DNA of 64,000 bases from Thalassobius sp002708925 (GCF_049803795.1 NZ_JBNAGJ010000006.1:62001-126000); one strand, 5' to 3'; shown: positions 35,050-44,551, numbered from the stretch's first letter. Program-made: numbers and translations. Notes: generated from the sequence alone by a model not told the origin.

Positions 35050-35519
35050 TCGGGGCCTTTCATTGGCACGCCGGGCAGGCGGGTGGTGGGGACGCCGCCC
35101 TTGAACAGGGTCTTGAAAAGGCGGTGTTGGCACAGCCAGGTGCCATCGGGCTGCTGGAGGTGCTTATCCTCCATCGCGGACAGCAGAATGGGCGGGGCGC
35201 TTTCGTGGGGCGGGGTGCCGTCGCAGGCGAAAAGCTGCATATACCAGGTGCTGGTGGCGGTGGTCGCCCCGGTGCGGAAGGCCCGAAAGTTGCTGACCGA
35301 GTGAACGGCCGTGCGCGCCCCCCGATCCAGCCGGTATTGGTAGAAGGATTTGATAACCTCGCGCCCCTCGTAGAGGCTGCCCGAGGACGCCTCGAACACG
35401 CCGTCCTGGGTGTAATACAGATGCGCGGTGCGGCCCCAGTTGAAATCTACGTCGTACCAGTAATCGTGCAGTTGGGTTTCCAGAATGCGGGTCAGGTGCA
35501 GGCGATCGGCGTCAAACAT
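35046..35519 (-). CDS. SnoaL-like / NTF2-fold protein
   Basis: A 157-residue protein with the pattern of SnoaL-like or ring-hydroxylating-dioxygenase beta-subunit folds (LHDYWYDVDFNWGRTAHLYYTQDGVFEA, YEGREVIKSFYQYR). Proteins of this fold can be isomerases, cyclases or structural subunits. No dioxygenase alpha subunit is encoded near. The chosen ATG gives an 8-base overlap with the cupin gene. It probably acts on an intermediate of the same pathway. Confidence 0.75.
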   Translation of the reverse strand: MFDADRLHLTRILETQLHDYWYDVDFNWGRTAHLYYTQDGVFEASSGSLYEGREVIKSFYQYRLDRGARTAVHSVSNFRAFRTGATTATSTWYMQLFACDGTPPHESAPPILLSAMEDKHLQQPDGTWLCQHRLFKTLFKGGVPTTRLPGVPMKGPE

Positions 35520-36411
35520 TTTGGCCTCCGGCATGGGCGGGCAGGGGGTAATCGGCGGCGTTCAGAACCCAGCCGGGTTTCAGGGAAAAATCCAGCCGGG
35601 GCGGCGCGAAAATGTCGATCAATTGGTTCTCGCCGGGGCCCGTGGACAGGCTGGTGTGGATCGCGGGAGGCGGGATCACGGTGGCCGAGGGGCTGCCGAC
35701 CTCCACTGCCTTATCCTTGATCCAGTGGTCCATATTGGGCGTCCAGGGCCAGCGCATCAGATGGCTGAACGCCCCGCGCAGGGCCAGCGAGACTTGCTCG
35801 AAATCGTCGTGATGATGCGGCGAGACCTTGGTGCGGTCGCGGGGGCCCATGCGCGGGTCCAGCACGTTCACCATCATCGTGGTGCAGCGGAAGATGCGGC
35901 CAAAGCGGCCGGGTTCGGCGGCGATGTTCAGATCGTAGGCGCGGATTTTGAAGCCTTCGGGCGGGTCGGGCCAGGGCTGAAAGGCGGGGATGCGCGGGTT
36001 ATGCTCGGGCGTGTTGCGGCATTTCGCGGCCAGATCGGTGGCGCGGGGCGAAAACAGCAAGGTCAGCGTGCCGGTGCCGCGCGCGATGATCGTGCTGGCG
36101 CCGGGGGGGAGGATTGTCAGGTGGTTGCCGGGGATGGTGCGGGTTTCGCCTGCGGTGATGTCCAGCGTGATGTCGTCCAGCGTCAGGGCGACATATTCGT
36201 CCGGTTGGGCGGGGCGGTTGATGGTCAGTTCACCATCCAGCTCGATACAGCAGGCAATCACGGCCTGCGCGCGCCAGTACCAGGTTTTATGCGCCGGGCC
36301 GGTTTCGTCTGGCGTCAGGGTCGAAAAATCGCCAGCCTGCGGCGCGCAAAACGGGCCGGAGGGTTTGGCGGTACGGATCAATGCGGCGCGCGGATCGGAG
36401 GGGTCGTACAT
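35512..36411 (-). CDS. Cupin-domain protein of the aromatic operon
   Basis: A 299-residue protein with two cupin-like halves; the second half has the metal-binding-type motif SPHHHDDFEQVSLALRGAFSH (about residues 205-225) and a later IHTS segment. The function is unknown; it may be an isomerase or an oxygenase. The ATG at 36411 has AAGGAT 6 bases upstream; longer open frames run through the operator region. It is the first gene of the operon that ends with the dioxygenase at 33264. Confidence 0.78.
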   Translation of the reverse strand: MYDPSDPRAALIRTAKPSGPFCAPQAGDFSTLTPDETGPAHKTWYWRAQAVIACCIELDGELTINRPAQPDEYVALTLDDITLDITAGETRTIPGNHLTILPPGASTIIARGTGTLTLLFSPRATDLAAKCRNTPEHNPRIPAFQPWPDPPEGFKIRAYDLNIAAEPGRFGRIFRCTTMMVNVLDPRMGPRDRTKVSPHHHDDFEQVSLALRGAFSHLMRWPWTPNMDHWIKDKAVEVGSPSATVIPPPAIHTSLSTGPGENQLIDIFAPPRLDFSLKPGWVLNAADYPLPAHAGGQNV

Positions 36412-36482
36412 AGGGTATCCTTGGGTTGGTTCCTTCAAGACGTAATCGGCCTTGTGCGGATCGGCGCGGTGCCCGAAAGCTT

Positions 36483-36499
36483 GTTTCACCAGGTGAAAC
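36483..36499. promoter_or_regulatory. IclR-type operator-like dyad (site 1)
   Basis: GTTTCACCAGGTGAAAC, a perfect palindrome with 8-base arms, lies between the divergent cupin and iclR genes, 66-72 bases from both starts. It is the most diverged of seven related 15-base dyads in this region (TTTCA-N5-TGAAA instead of GTTCA-N5-TGAAC). Confidence 0.75.
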
Positions 36500-36565
36500 A
36501 TGGCTCTCTTTGGGGATGCGCGCGGGCGCGGGCGGGCGTATGGGACGGGCAGGAAAGGGGGCGGT

Positions 36566-37312
36566 ATGGCGTCGTACAAGGCGGTGCAATCGGTCGAGAA
36601 GGCCTTTGTTGTGCTGGAACTGCTGAACCGGCAGCCGATCACCCGTTTGCGTGATCTGGCGGCGGGGACGGGCCTGCCACGCGCCACGCTGGTACGGGCG
36701 CTGGAGACGCTGATCCAGCTGGGCTATGTCCGGCAGGTGGACCGGCTGTCGGGCTATTGCGTCACCGATAAGGTGCTGTCGCTGAGCGCGGGCCATCACG
36801 GGCTGCCCGCCGCGCTGGAGCGGCTGGCGGCGCGGGCTGATGCGCTGACACGCGAATGGCTGTGGCCGGCCTCGATTGCGACGCTGGACGGGGATGCGAT
36901 GGTGGTGCGTTACAGCACGATCCCGGCCAGTCCGCTGGCGCACATCCATTCCACGATCAACCGGCGTCTGAGCCTGGCGCGGCGGGCGCATGGCCGCGCC
37001 TATCTGGCCTTCTGCCCGGATGAGGAACGCGACTACCTGCTGGGGGTGATCGAGCGCCTGCCCAGCACCGCCCCGGATTTTTCCCGCCCCAGGCTAGAGC
37101 AGATTCTGGACGGGGTGCGCACCAGCGGCTTTGCCCGGCGCGATCCGTCGGTGGGGCCGCAGACCTCGACCCTGGCGGTGCCGGTGTGGGCGCAGGGGCG
37201 GCTGGTGGCGACGCTGGGGATGACGTTCTTTGCGCGCTCGGTTCCTGACCCGGTGCATATGATCGCGGCGCTTAGGGCGGCAGGGCAGGCATCGGAGGCG
37301 CAGGATGGCTGA
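36566..37312 (+). CDS. IclR-family regulator 1
   Basis: A 248-residue IclR regulator: winged helix near the N-terminus (AFVVLELLNRQPITRLRDLAAGTGLPRATLVRALETLIQLGYV), then the IclR effector domain with GRAYLAFCPDEERDYLL. The ATG at 36566 follows AAAGGGGG; an ATG 66 bases upstream touches the operator dyad and adds a non-conserved stretch. It overlaps the MFS gene by 8 bases. It is a candidate binder of the seven dyads. Confidence 0.92.
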   Translation: MASYKAVQSVEKAFVVLELLNRQPITRLRDLAAGTGLPRATLVRALETLIQLGYVRQVDRLSGYCVTDKVLSLSAGHHGLPAALERLAARADALTREWLWPASIATLDGDAMVVRYSTIPASPLAHIHSTINRRLSLARRAHGRAYLAFCPDEERDYLLGVIERLPSTAPDFSRPRLEQILDGVRTSGFARRDPSVGPQTSTLAVPVWAQGRLVATLGMTFFARSVPDPVHMIAALRAAGQASEAQDG

Positions 37313-38492
37313 AACCGCCCTAAGCGTGCCGATGTTCCGTCGCTATTATGCCGGGGCGGTGTCTGGTGTGAACGGGATGTGGATTTTCCGCGTGCTGCTG
37401 TCGTGGCTGGCCTGGGACATGACCGGCGCGGCTTCGTTCGTGGGGCTGGTGGCGGCGGCCAGCCTGCTGCCCGTCGCGGTGGCGGGGCCGATCATGGGGG
37501 CTGTGACGGACCGCTCTGACATCAAGCGCGCGTTTCGCTGGGTCTCTGTGGGGTTGCTGGTGTGTCCGGTTCTGATGCTGGGTGCGATGGCGGCGGGGGT
37601 GTTGACGCCGCCGGTTCTGCTGGCTGTTGCGCTGAGCTTTGGCGTGGTGCTGGCGCTATATCACCCCGTGCGCCAATCCATCGGGCCGCGGTTGGTGGAT
37701 AAGCGGCTGATTGGGTCAGTCGTGGCGCTGTCGGCGCTGAACTTCAACCTGGGGCGGACGATTGCGCCGGCTTTGGGTGGGGTGCTGATTGCGCGGATCG
37801 GGGCCGAGGTGACGGTGCTGGTGGTGATTGCGCTGTTCGTGCCGAACCTTCTGTTGCAGGGCGGGTTGCAGCCCCGACAGGTCCGGGCTGGCGGTGGCAC
37901 GGCGCTATGGGCGGATTTCCGGGCCGGGCTGCGCCATGCGTTAGGGCCGGGGCCGATCCGGGCGGTGCTGATCCTGTCGGTGGCCGGGCTGGGCCCGGTG
38001 CGCGCGGTGATGGAGCTGCTGGCGCTGATCGCGGACGGCCAGTTCCAGCGCGGGGCCGAGGGGCTGGGCCTGCTGACCTCGGCCATCGGGGCGGGGGCGC
38101 TGGTGGCGGCGCTGGTGCAAGTGGGCGCGGGGGCACGGCTGCTGGCGCAGGGCCGAGGGCGTTGGGCGGCGTTGGCGCTGGGATTTACCGGGGCGATTGC
38201 GCTGGTCTGGGCGCCGGTTTTTCCGGCGGCTCTGGCGGCGGCTGTGGTGACGGGGTTTTGCGGCACCTATGTTGCCGTGGGCCTTCAGATCGGGCTGCAA
38301 TCGGGGCTGGAGGACCACCTGCGCGGGCGCATCATGAGCCTGTGGATGGTGGCGGTCACGGCCTCGACCTCGGTGATGGCGCTGGGGCTGAGCCTGGCGG
38401 CAGATCGCTGGGGGCTGGGCGGATCGGTGGTGTTTCTGCTGGTGGTTTGTGCGGGGATCGCGGGCCTGTGGGGGCGCGCGGCGCGGGTCTGA
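37305..38492 (+). CDS. MFS transporter
   Basis: A 395-residue major facilitator superfamily protein with about 12 hydrophobic helices. Features include GPIMGAVTDRSDIKRAFR in the loop after helix 2, and LRGRIMSLWMVAVTASTSVMALGLSL in the C-terminal half. It resembles the enterobactin-exporter/MFS_3 group. It overlaps iclR1 by 8 bases, so it shares that regulator's promoter; uptake or export of an aromatic compound is the likely role. Confidence 0.85.
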   Translation: MAETALSVPMFRRYYAGAVSGVNGMWIFRVLLSWLAWDMTGAASFVGLVAAASLLPVAVAGPIMGAVTDRSDIKRAFRWVSVGLLVCPVLMLGAMAAGVLTPPVLLAVALSFGVVLALYHPVRQSIGPRLVDKRLIGSVVALSALNFNLGRTIAPALGGVLIARIGAEVTVLVVIALFVPNLLLQGGLQPRQVRAGGGTALWADFRAGLRHALGPGPIRAVLILSVAGLGPVRAVMELLALIADGQFQRGAEGLGLLTSAIGAGALVAALVQVGAGARLLAQGRGRWAALALGFTGAIALVWAPVFPAALAAAVVTGFCGTYVAVGLQIGLQSGLEDHLRGRIMSLWMVAVTASTSVMALGLSLAADRWGLGGSVVFLLVVCAGIAGLWGRAARV

Positions 38493-38495
38493 TCC

Positions 38496-38510
38496 GTTCA
38501 CAGAGTGAAG
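38496..38510. promoter_or_regulatory. IclR-type operator-like dyad (site 2)
   Basis: GTTCACAGAGTGAAG lies 3 bases after the MFS stop and 86 bases upstream of the BKACE start. It differs from the perfect dyad only at the last base. Confidence 0.75.
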
Positions 38511-38595
38511 CATGCGCAAGTCAGCGTGGGGGCGCGTGCGGGATTGGCGGATGATACCCAAACCCACGAACCCGCGAAGAGGAGACCCGGTTCGC

Positions 38596-39465
38596 ATGTC
38601 CTCTGTCATTTTGACTTGTGCCCTGCTGGGCAATTTCACCACCCGCACGCATAACCCTAACCTGCCCATTACCCCGGCCGAGATCGCGCAGCAGGCACTG
38701 GATGCCTGGCGCGCAGGGGCGGCGATTGTGCATATTCATGTGCGCGATCCGGGGACGGAACTGCCCTCGATGGAGGTGGCGCTGTACGCCGAGGTGGTGC
38801 AGCGCATCCGCGATGTGACTGACGAGCTGATCATCAACCTGACCACGGGCAATGGCGGGCGTTATCACCCGTCCGAGGACGACCCGGCCAAGGCCGGACC
38901 GCGCACCAACCTGCTGGTGCCCGAAAAACGGGTCGAACATATCGTGCAGATCCGCCCCGACATCGCCACGCTGGACTTGAACACAATGGTGTTTGGCAGC
39001 GAGGTGGTGATCAATACGCCTGCGAATGTGCGGGCCATGGCCGACATGATCTATGACGCCGGGGTGCGCCCCGAGGTGGAGCTGTTCGACAGCGGTGACA
39101 TCGCCCTGATGAACGATCTGATCAAGGAGGGCAGCCTGCGCCCGGCGCCGCTGTGTTCGCTGGTGATGGGGATCAAATACGGGTTCCAGCCCTCGCCCGA
39201 GACATTGCTATATGCGCGCGGCCTGCTGCCCGAGGGCGCGATCTGGACGGGCTTTGGCACGGGCCGGTGGGCGTTTCCGATGCTGGCCATGTCGGCCATC
39301 GCGGGCGGGCAGGTGCGCATCGGGCTGGAGGACGCCGTGTGGCTGTCACGCGGTGAACTGGCTCCGTCCAACGCGGCGATGGTCACCAAGGGCCGGCGGA
39401 TGCTGGAGGATCTGGGCTTTGATCTGGCCACCTGCGCGGAGGCGCGCAAGCGGTTGGCGCTATGA
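38596..39465 (+). CDS. Beta-keto acid cleavage enzyme (BKACE, DUF849)
   Basis: A 289-residue TIM-barrel enzyme of the BKACE family, which uses zinc to condense a beta-keto acid with acetyl-CoA, giving acetoacetate and a new acyl-CoA. The zinc motif HIHVRDP is at about 46-52 and NLTTGNGG follows; GTGRWAFPMLAMSAIAGGQVRIGLEDAVW is the usual C-terminal signature. The ATG at 38596 begins family homology (MSSVILTCALLGN). It is followed directly by the glutathione transferase gene (ATGA). The substrate is unknown, but it suggests a beta-keto acid arises in the pathway. Confidence 0.9.
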   Translation: MSSVILTCALLGNFTTRTHNPNLPITPAEIAQQALDAWRAGAAIVHIHVRDPGTELPSMEVALYAEVVQRIRDVTDELIINLTTGNGGRYHPSEDDPAKAGPRTNLLVPEKRVEHIVQIRPDIATLDLNTMVFGSEVVINTPANVRAMADMIYDAGVRPEVELFDSGDIALMNDLIKEGSLRPAPLCSLVMGIKYGFQPSPETLLYARGLLPEGAIWTGFGTGRWAFPMLAMSAIAGGQVRIGLEDAVWLSRGELAPSNAAMVTKGRRMLEDLGFDLATCAEARKRLAL

Positions 39466-40070
39466 TGCGGCTGTTTCATGCGCCTGGGTCGTGCTCGGAC
39501 GGGATCGCATTTCTGCTGGAGGAGATCGGCGCAGAGTATGACGTGCAGATCATTGACCTGAAAACCAAGGCGCAGCTAACCCCTGAATATCGCGCGCAAA
39601 ACCCCAAGGGCAAGGTGCCTGCGCTGCGGCGGGCGGATGGCTCGGTCCTGACAGAATTTCAGGCGATCGCGTTCTGGCTGGGGCGTGCGCATCCGCAGAC
39701 GGGGCTGATCGGGGACGATCTGGAACAGCAGGCACGGATGCTGGAGATGCTGGATTTCCTGGTGGGCAGTTTGCATATGCGCGGCTTTACCCTGTTGAAA
39801 GTGCCTCAGAAATTCCTGGCCGATCCGGCAGGACAGGCCGCATTACAGGCCCATGGCCGCGCCGAGGTGGAGAAGGGCCTGGCCTATCTGTCCGAACGTC
39901 TGGGCGATCAGGAATTCCTGTTCGGACGGCTGAGCATCGTCGAGGGTGCGGTGTTTTACCTGCTGCGGTGGGCGGATCAGGGCGGGCTGCCGATGGCGGA
40001 AAACCTGCGCGCCTTGCTGGCACGGCTGCGGGCGCGCCCGGCGGCGGACCGGGCGCTGGCGCATGGCTGA
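39462..40070 (+). CDS. Glutathione S-transferase family protein
   Basis: A 202-residue GST with a thioredoxin-like N-terminal half (LFHAPGSCSDGIAFLLEEIGAEYDVQIIDL, NPKGKVPALRRADG, LTEFQAIAFWLG) and an all-helical C-terminal half. It overlaps the BKACE gene (ATGA). In aromatic pathways GST-fold proteins can be maleylpyruvate isomerases or ring-opening isomerases; detoxification is also possible. Confidence 0.9.
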   Translation: MMRLFHAPGSCSDGIAFLLEEIGAEYDVQIIDLKTKAQLTPEYRAQNPKGKVPALRRADGSVLTEFQAIAFWLGRAHPQTGLIGDDLEQQARMLEMLDFLVGSLHMRGFTLLKVPQKFLADPAGQAALQAHGRAEVEKGLAYLSERLGDQEFLFGRLSIVEGAVFYLLRWADQGGLPMAENLRALLARLRARPAADRALAHG

Positions 40071-40074
40071 GCGC

Positions 40075-40089
40075 GTTCACACAGCGAAC
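40075..40089. promoter_or_regulatory. IclR-type operator-like dyad (site 3)
   Basis: GTTCACACAGCGAAC lies 4 bases after the GST stop and 104 bases upstream of the hydroxylase start. One arm base differs from the perfect dyad. Confidence 0.75.
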
Positions 40090-40192
40090 GCGCGCCTACG
40101 AAACCGTAGCGGGCGGCGCGCGCGTTTCGTTCTTTAGCCGACAATGACAGACAGCCCGCGCAAAGCTGCGGGCGAGCGGAGGAGCACTAAAC

Positions 40193-41770
40193 ATGACCGC
40201 CTATCCCACCGAGATTCCCGTTGTGATCGTTGGCGCGGGGCCGACGGGCCTGACCACCGGGCTGTTGCTGGCCGAATACGGGGTGGACTCGATCATTCTG
40301 GAGCGCAACAGCGCCCCCATGGACATCCCTCGCGCCATTGTGCTGGATGACGAAGGGGCGCGCACCTTGCAGGTGTTCGGGGCGGACAAAACCTATGTCG
40401 CGGGCACAATCCCCGGCGAGGGCGCGGCCTATGTGGATGACGCTGGCACGACCTTTGCCAAGGTCGGATCGGGGCCGGAAACCTATGGTTTTGCCAAGCG
40501 GCATTTCATCAATCAGCCGGAAATGGAATACGCGCTGCATGACTGTCTGAAAACGACGGATCGTTGCTCGGCGCAATTCAACAGCGAGGTGCAAAGCCTG
40601 ACGCAGGACGGCGAAGGCATCACCGTGGTGGTGCGGGGCGCTGACGGGGCCGAGCACAGCATTCGCGCGCAATATGTAGTGGCCTCGGACGGGGGGCGCA
40701 GCCCGATTCGGGAAAGCCTGGGCATTGCGATGCAGGGCTCGACCTATGCGCAGGACTGGATTGTGATCGACACGCTGAATGACCCGGATGAGGTGCGCCA
40801 TTCGTGGTTTCACTGTTCCAATAAACGTCCCACGGTGTCGGTGCCCGCGCCTCATGGCGGCCGTCGGTACGAGTTCATGCTGCTGCCGGGGGAAACCCAC
40901 GAACAGGTGCTTGAGGCCGATTTCGTGGCTGAATTGCTGGCGCCGTTTCGTACGATCACGGATGCCGATATTATTCGCAAAACAATTTACACCTTCCACG
41001 CGCGCATTGCCGACAAGTTCCGTGAAGGGCGCATTCTGCTGGCCGGAGACGCCGCGCATCTGACGCCACCCTTTGCCGGGCAGGGGATGAATGCGGGGCT
41101 GCGGGACGCGTGGAATCTGGCGTGGAAGCTGGCCTCGGTGGTGAAGGGCGGGGCGGGGGATACCGCCTTGGACAGTTATTTTGACGAACGGCGCGATCCG
41201 GCCTGGGCGATGATCCAGCTGGCCGTGGTGATGGGCGATATCGTGATGCCCATCGGCCAGGAGGAACTGGCCTTTCGCGAGCAATTGATGAAGTCCTTGG
41301 TGCCATTCCCGGCGGTGCAGGACTATTTCCTGAAAATGAAATTCAAACCCCGCCCGCGATATGACCGGGGCCTGTTTCTGGATCTGAAGGCGCAGGCCTT
41401 CGAGGCCTCGATCGTGGGTGAGATGATCGCTCAGCCCGATGTAGACACGGCGCAGGGCGTTCAGAAACTGGATATGCTGCTGGGCGCGGGCTTTGCGTTG
41501 ATCGCGCAGGATCAGGCCGGAGCGGATGCTTTGGCGGGGTTGGTGCAGGATCAACTGGGCGGGTTGCCGCTGTCGAAAACGGTGCTGTCCTGGGGCGCGG
41601 TTGATCTGCGGGGCTTGCCGGGGGGCGGTACACAGGACGGGCGTGCGAAATCCCTGCGCACGCATCGTGATCAGATTTTGCTGGTGCGCCCGGATCGCTA
41701 TGTCGCGGCAGCGATTGCGCCTTCGGAACTGGCGCGGGCTTTGGCCGATTATGCGGCGGTTCTGGCCTAA
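40193..41770 (+). CDS. FAD-dependent aromatic hydroxylase (MhpA-like)
   Basis: A 525-residue class A flavin monooxygenase, which uses NAD(P)H and oxygen to add a hydroxyl to a phenol. Features: FAD-binding GAGPTG at about 14-19, a DGGRSPIRE segment (about 163-171), and GDAAHLTPPFAGQGMNAGLRDAWNL (about 284-308). A C-terminal thioredoxin-like domain is present, as in MhpA/PheA-type enzymes. A clear GGAGG site precedes the ATG. It probably makes the catechol that the nearby extradiol dioxygenases cleave. Confidence 0.92.
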   Translation: MTAYPTEIPVVIVGAGPTGLTTGLLLAEYGVDSIILERNSAPMDIPRAIVLDDEGARTLQVFGADKTYVAGTIPGEGAAYVDDAGTTFAKVGSGPETYGFAKRHFINQPEMEYALHDCLKTTDRCSAQFNSEVQSLTQDGEGITVVVRGADGAEHSIRAQYVVASDGGRSPIRESLGIAMQGSTYAQDWIVIDTLNDPDEVRHSWFHCSNKRPTVSVPAPHGGRRYEFMLLPGETHEQVLEADFVAELLAPFRTITDADIIRKTIYTFHARIADKFREGRILLAGDAAHLTPPFAGQGMNAGLRDAWNLAWKLASVVKGGAGDTALDSYFDERRDPAWAMIQLAVVMGDIVMPIGQEELAFREQLMKSLVPFPAVQDYFLKMKFKPRPRYDRGLFLDLKAQAFEASIVGEMIAQPDVDTAQGVQKLDMLLGAGFALIAQDQAGADALAGLVQDQLGGLPLSKTVLSWGAVDLRGLPGGGTQDGRAKSLRTHRDQILLVRPDRYVAAAIAPSELARALADYAAVLA

Positions 41771-41780
41771 GCGCCGCCGC

Positions 41781-42557
41781 CTATATGGCGGCCGTGCGTG
41801 TCACCTCAGCCCCGATCATGTCGCAGGTGCGACGCAGACGGTGCGCATATTTGCGCACCATTTCGTCATAGCCGATGGCCGATTTCAGACACACCACCGT
41901 CAGCGAGGCAATCGGGCGGCTCTCTTGGTAGACAGGCATCGAGATCGAGCAGGTGTGCCCCTTGTATCCTTCGGTTCGGGTTCCGAACCCCTGGGTGCGG
42001 GTGCGGTCGATGATCTGCTGAATGGCGACGGGATCATGGGCCAGTTCGTGTTCGGGCTTGCCGGTTCGGCGCATCGTATCCAGCAGGGCCTCGCGTTCGT
42101 CATCGGGGCAAAAGGCCAGATAGGCGTGCCCGCCCGCAGTGTGCAGCATCGGGATCAGCTTGCCGACCATGCCCACGTCAAAGGAAAAAGGGCTGATCTT
42201 ATGCGTGGTTTCGCGGATCTGCATCGCGGCATCGGCCAGCGTGACCAGATCCAGCGGCCACAGGATTTTCTTGCCCAGCTTGGTCATTTCGGGCATCGCG
42301 ATTTGCCCCACCCAGGCCTTGTCCAGAAACCCCGAGCTCAGCAGATTGCACCGCAATGTCGGGTGCCAGGTATCGTCCGAGGGCGACTGGCTGACAAAGC
42401 CCATGCCCTCCAGTGTTTCCAGCAGCCGGAACACGGTGGCGCGCGGCAATTCCGTGTGGCGGGCAATGTCCTGCGTGCGCATCCCGTCTTGTTCATTCAC
42501 CGCTTGCAGAATGTCGAGACCGCGCTCCAACGCACGAACGGGTTTGAAAACAGGCAT
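41781..42557 (-). CDS. IclR-family regulator 2
   Basis: A 258-residue IclR regulator with the winged helix in ALERGLDILQAVNEQDGMRTQDIARHTELPRATVFRLLETLEGMGFV and the effector domain with AGGHAYLAFCPDDEREALL. The ATG at 42557 has AAGGAG 6 bases upstream; an ATG 21 bases further up lies within the operator dyad. The dyad sits just upstream of this start, so self-repression is likely. It is divergent from the TRAP transporter genes. Confidence 0.93.
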   Translation of the reverse strand: MPVFKPVRALERGLDILQAVNEQDGMRTQDIARHTELPRATVFRLLETLEGMGFVSQSPSDDTWHPTLRCNLLSSGFLDKAWVGQIAMPEMTKLGKKILWPLDLVTLADAAMQIRETTHKISPFSFDVGMVGKLIPMLHTAGGHAYLAFCPDDEREALLDTMRRTGKPEHELAHDPVAIQQIIDRTRTQGFGTRTEGYKGHTCSISMPVYQESRPIASLTVVCLKSAIGYDEMVRKYAHRLRRTCDMIGAEVTRTAAI

Positions 42558-42572
42558 TTGGGGCTCCTTAAT

Positions 42573-42587
42573 GTTCATCTAGTGAAC
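42573..42587. promoter_or_regulatory. IclR-type operator-like dyad (site 4)
   Basis: GTTCATCTAGTGAAC, with perfect 5-base outer arms, lies 15 bases upstream of the iclR2 ATG and 107 bases upstream of the dctQ start, in the divergent gap. Confidence 0.8.
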
Positions 42588-42694
42588 GATTCGCGCATCC
42601 AATTTGCACCGCTGCGACAAAATGTCAACAAACGCGCACATATGCGCCGGGGGCGGCTGTGGCCCGCCCCGACACGCATTCTGGGAGGAAAAAC

Positions 42695-43222
42695 ATGTAC
42701 GACACGCTGCGCCGCCTGACCGAGCGGATGACTTATATTCTGGCCTTGGCAGGGTTTGCCGGGCTGCTGGTCCTGGCGATGATGGTCACGCTGGATATTC
42801 TGCTGCGGTTCTTTTTCGGCTACCCTTTGCAAGGGGTGAACGATGTCAGTGCCGTGGTGATGGCAGTGGTGATCGCGGCCTGTATTCCACAGAGCCTGAT
42901 GCTCAAGCAGAACATCTCAATCGAAGTGCTGGGCAGCATGTCGCCGCAGGTGGTGCGCCTGCTACTGAACCTGTTCGCCAGTGCGGCTGTGCTGCTGTTT
43001 TTCGTGCTGATGGTGGGGCAATTCGTGCCCTATTCGGCGGCGATCACCGATAGCGGAGAAAAAACCTGGGTGCTGCAATGGCCTGTCGGCCCGTGGTGGT
43101 GGGCGGCGACGTGCCTTCTGTCGGTGGCGGTTCTGGCGCAGCTGGTGGTGACGCTGACCGATCTGCGCGCTTTGTTCGGGCTGGAGGGCCGCGCGCGCGG
43201 CGCTTCGGACGACATCCTGTAA
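42695..43222 (+). CDS. dctQ: TRAP transporter small membrane subunit
   Basis: A 175-residue protein with four membrane helices, the DctQ subunit of a tripartite ATP-independent periplasmic transporter. The LVLAMMVTLDILLRFFFGYPLQGVNDVSA region is typical of the family. A GGGAGGA site precedes the ATG at 42695. It is encoded directly before dctM. Confidence 0.93.
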   Translation: MYDTLRRLTERMTYILALAGFAGLLVLAMMVTLDILLRFFFGYPLQGVNDVSAVVMAVVIAACIPQSLMLKQNISIEVLGSMSPQVVRLLLNLFASAAVLLFFVLMVGQFVPYSAAITDSGEKTWVLQWPVGPWWWAATCLLSVAVLAQLVVTLTDLRALFGLEGRARGASDDIL

Positions 43223-43243
43223 TCCTGACCGACGGAGAGAGCT

Positions 43244-44545
43244 ATGGATCCGCTACTTATTGCCGGTATCGGCTTTGCCATGATGCTGGGGTTGATCGCG
43301 CTGCATGTGCCGATCGGGGTTGCCATGGGCTTTGTCGGGGTGACCGGCTTTGCCATGGTTGTGGGCTGGGGGCCGGCGCTGTCGTTGCTGGCTTCTGAAC
43401 CGGCCTCGACGCTGACGAACCTGAACCTGGCGGTGATCCCGTTGTTCATGCTGATGGGGAATCTGGCTGCTGCGGCAGGGCTGGCCAATGACGTGTATAA
43501 TATCGCCCATGCCTTTATCGGCCATCGCAAGGGCGGGCTGGCGACGGCAACGGTGCTGGGCTGTGGCGGGTTCGGAGCTGTCTGCGGCTCGGGCGTGGCG
43601 ACAACGGCCACCTTTGGCCGCGTGGCCCTGCCCGAGATGTTGGAGCGCAAATACGATCCGTCGCTGGCCACAGGGGCGATTGCGGCGGGGGGAACGCTGG
43701 GGATCATCGTGCCGCCCAGCACGATTATCGTGCTTTATGCGATCCTGACCGAACAATTCGTGGTCGAGCTGTTCACCGCTGCCCTGATCCCAGCTGTTTT
43801 GGCGGTGATCCTGTATATGGGCGCCGTGCGGGCGACGATGATCTATAATCCCAATGCCGCCGCGACGATTGAAAAACTACCGATGAAAGAGCGGCTGGCC
43901 GCATTGCGCAAAGGATGGGGCGTTGTCGTTCTGTCGGTTGTCGTGCTGGGGGGGATCTATTCGGGGATCTTCACCGTGAACGAGGCAGCCGCCGTGGGCG
44001 TTGTGGTGGCGTTTATCTTTCTGGTCGCCCGCCACGGGTTCAACTGGAAGGAGCTGACCAGTGTTCTGGTGCAGGCCTCGGCCTCGACGGCGATGATCTA
44101 TGTGATGGTGTTTGGGGCCACGATTTTCTCGTATTTCATGGCGATCACGGATGCGCCCTCGATCATCGTGAACGGCATTGCGGCGATGGACCTGCCGCCG
44201 ATGGGCGTGATCGCGATGCTGCTGCTGTTGTACATCTTCCTTGGCGCGTTTTTCGACGAGGTGGCGGCGATGATCATCACGCTGCCTTTCGTGATCCCGG
44301 TCGTGCAGCATCTGGGTTTCGATCTGGTCTGGTGGGGTATCATCAACGTCATCGTGATTGAGATCGGCATGATCACGCCCCCCATCGGGATCAACGTCAT
44401 GGTCCTGAACGCCCTGCGCCGGGATATCGGGCTTCAGACGATCTATAAGGGGATTTTGCCATTTTTCCTGGCCGACATCGTGCGGCTGGTGATCCTGGTC
44501 AGCTTCCCCTGGCTGACGCTGTGGCTGCCCAGCGTGCTGCTGTGA
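43244..44545 (+). CDS. dctM: TRAP transporter large permease subunit
   Basis: A 433-residue DctM permease with about 12 membrane helices, the sodium-driven transport subunit. Characteristic parts are HVPIGVAMGFVGVTG near the start, GGTLGIIVPPSTIIVLYAILTEQ, and TPPIGINVMVLNALRRDIGL in the C-terminal half. It follows dctQ closely. Together with DctP it should import an aromatic or other organic acid. Confidence 0.95.
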   Translation: MDPLLIAGIGFAMMLGLIALHVPIGVAMGFVGVTGFAMVVGWGPALSLLASEPASTLTNLNLAVIPLFMLMGNLAAAAGLANDVYNIAHAFIGHRKGGLATATVLGCGGFGAVCGSGVATTATFGRVALPEMLERKYDPSLATGAIAAGGTLGIIVPPSTIIVLYAILTEQFVVELFTAALIPAVLAVILYMGAVRATMIYNPNAAATIEKLPMKERLAALRKGWGVVVLSVVVLGGIYSGIFTVNEAAAVGVVVAFIFLVARHGFNWKELTSVLVQASASTAMIYVMVFGATIFSYFMAITDAPSIIVNGIAAMDLPPMGVIAMLLLLYIFLGAFFDEVAAMIITLPFVIPVVQHLGFDLVWWGIINVIVIEIGMITPPIGINVMVLNALRRDIGLQTIYKGILPFFLADIVRLVILVSFPWLTLWLPSVLL

Positions 44546-44551
44546 ACCGCT

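Noticed and set aside
40187..41665. 492-codon open frame on the minus strand opposite the MhpA-like hydroxylase
   Set aside because: Same reason: a shadow frame of a well-supported gene, with unusual His/Arg-rich composition.
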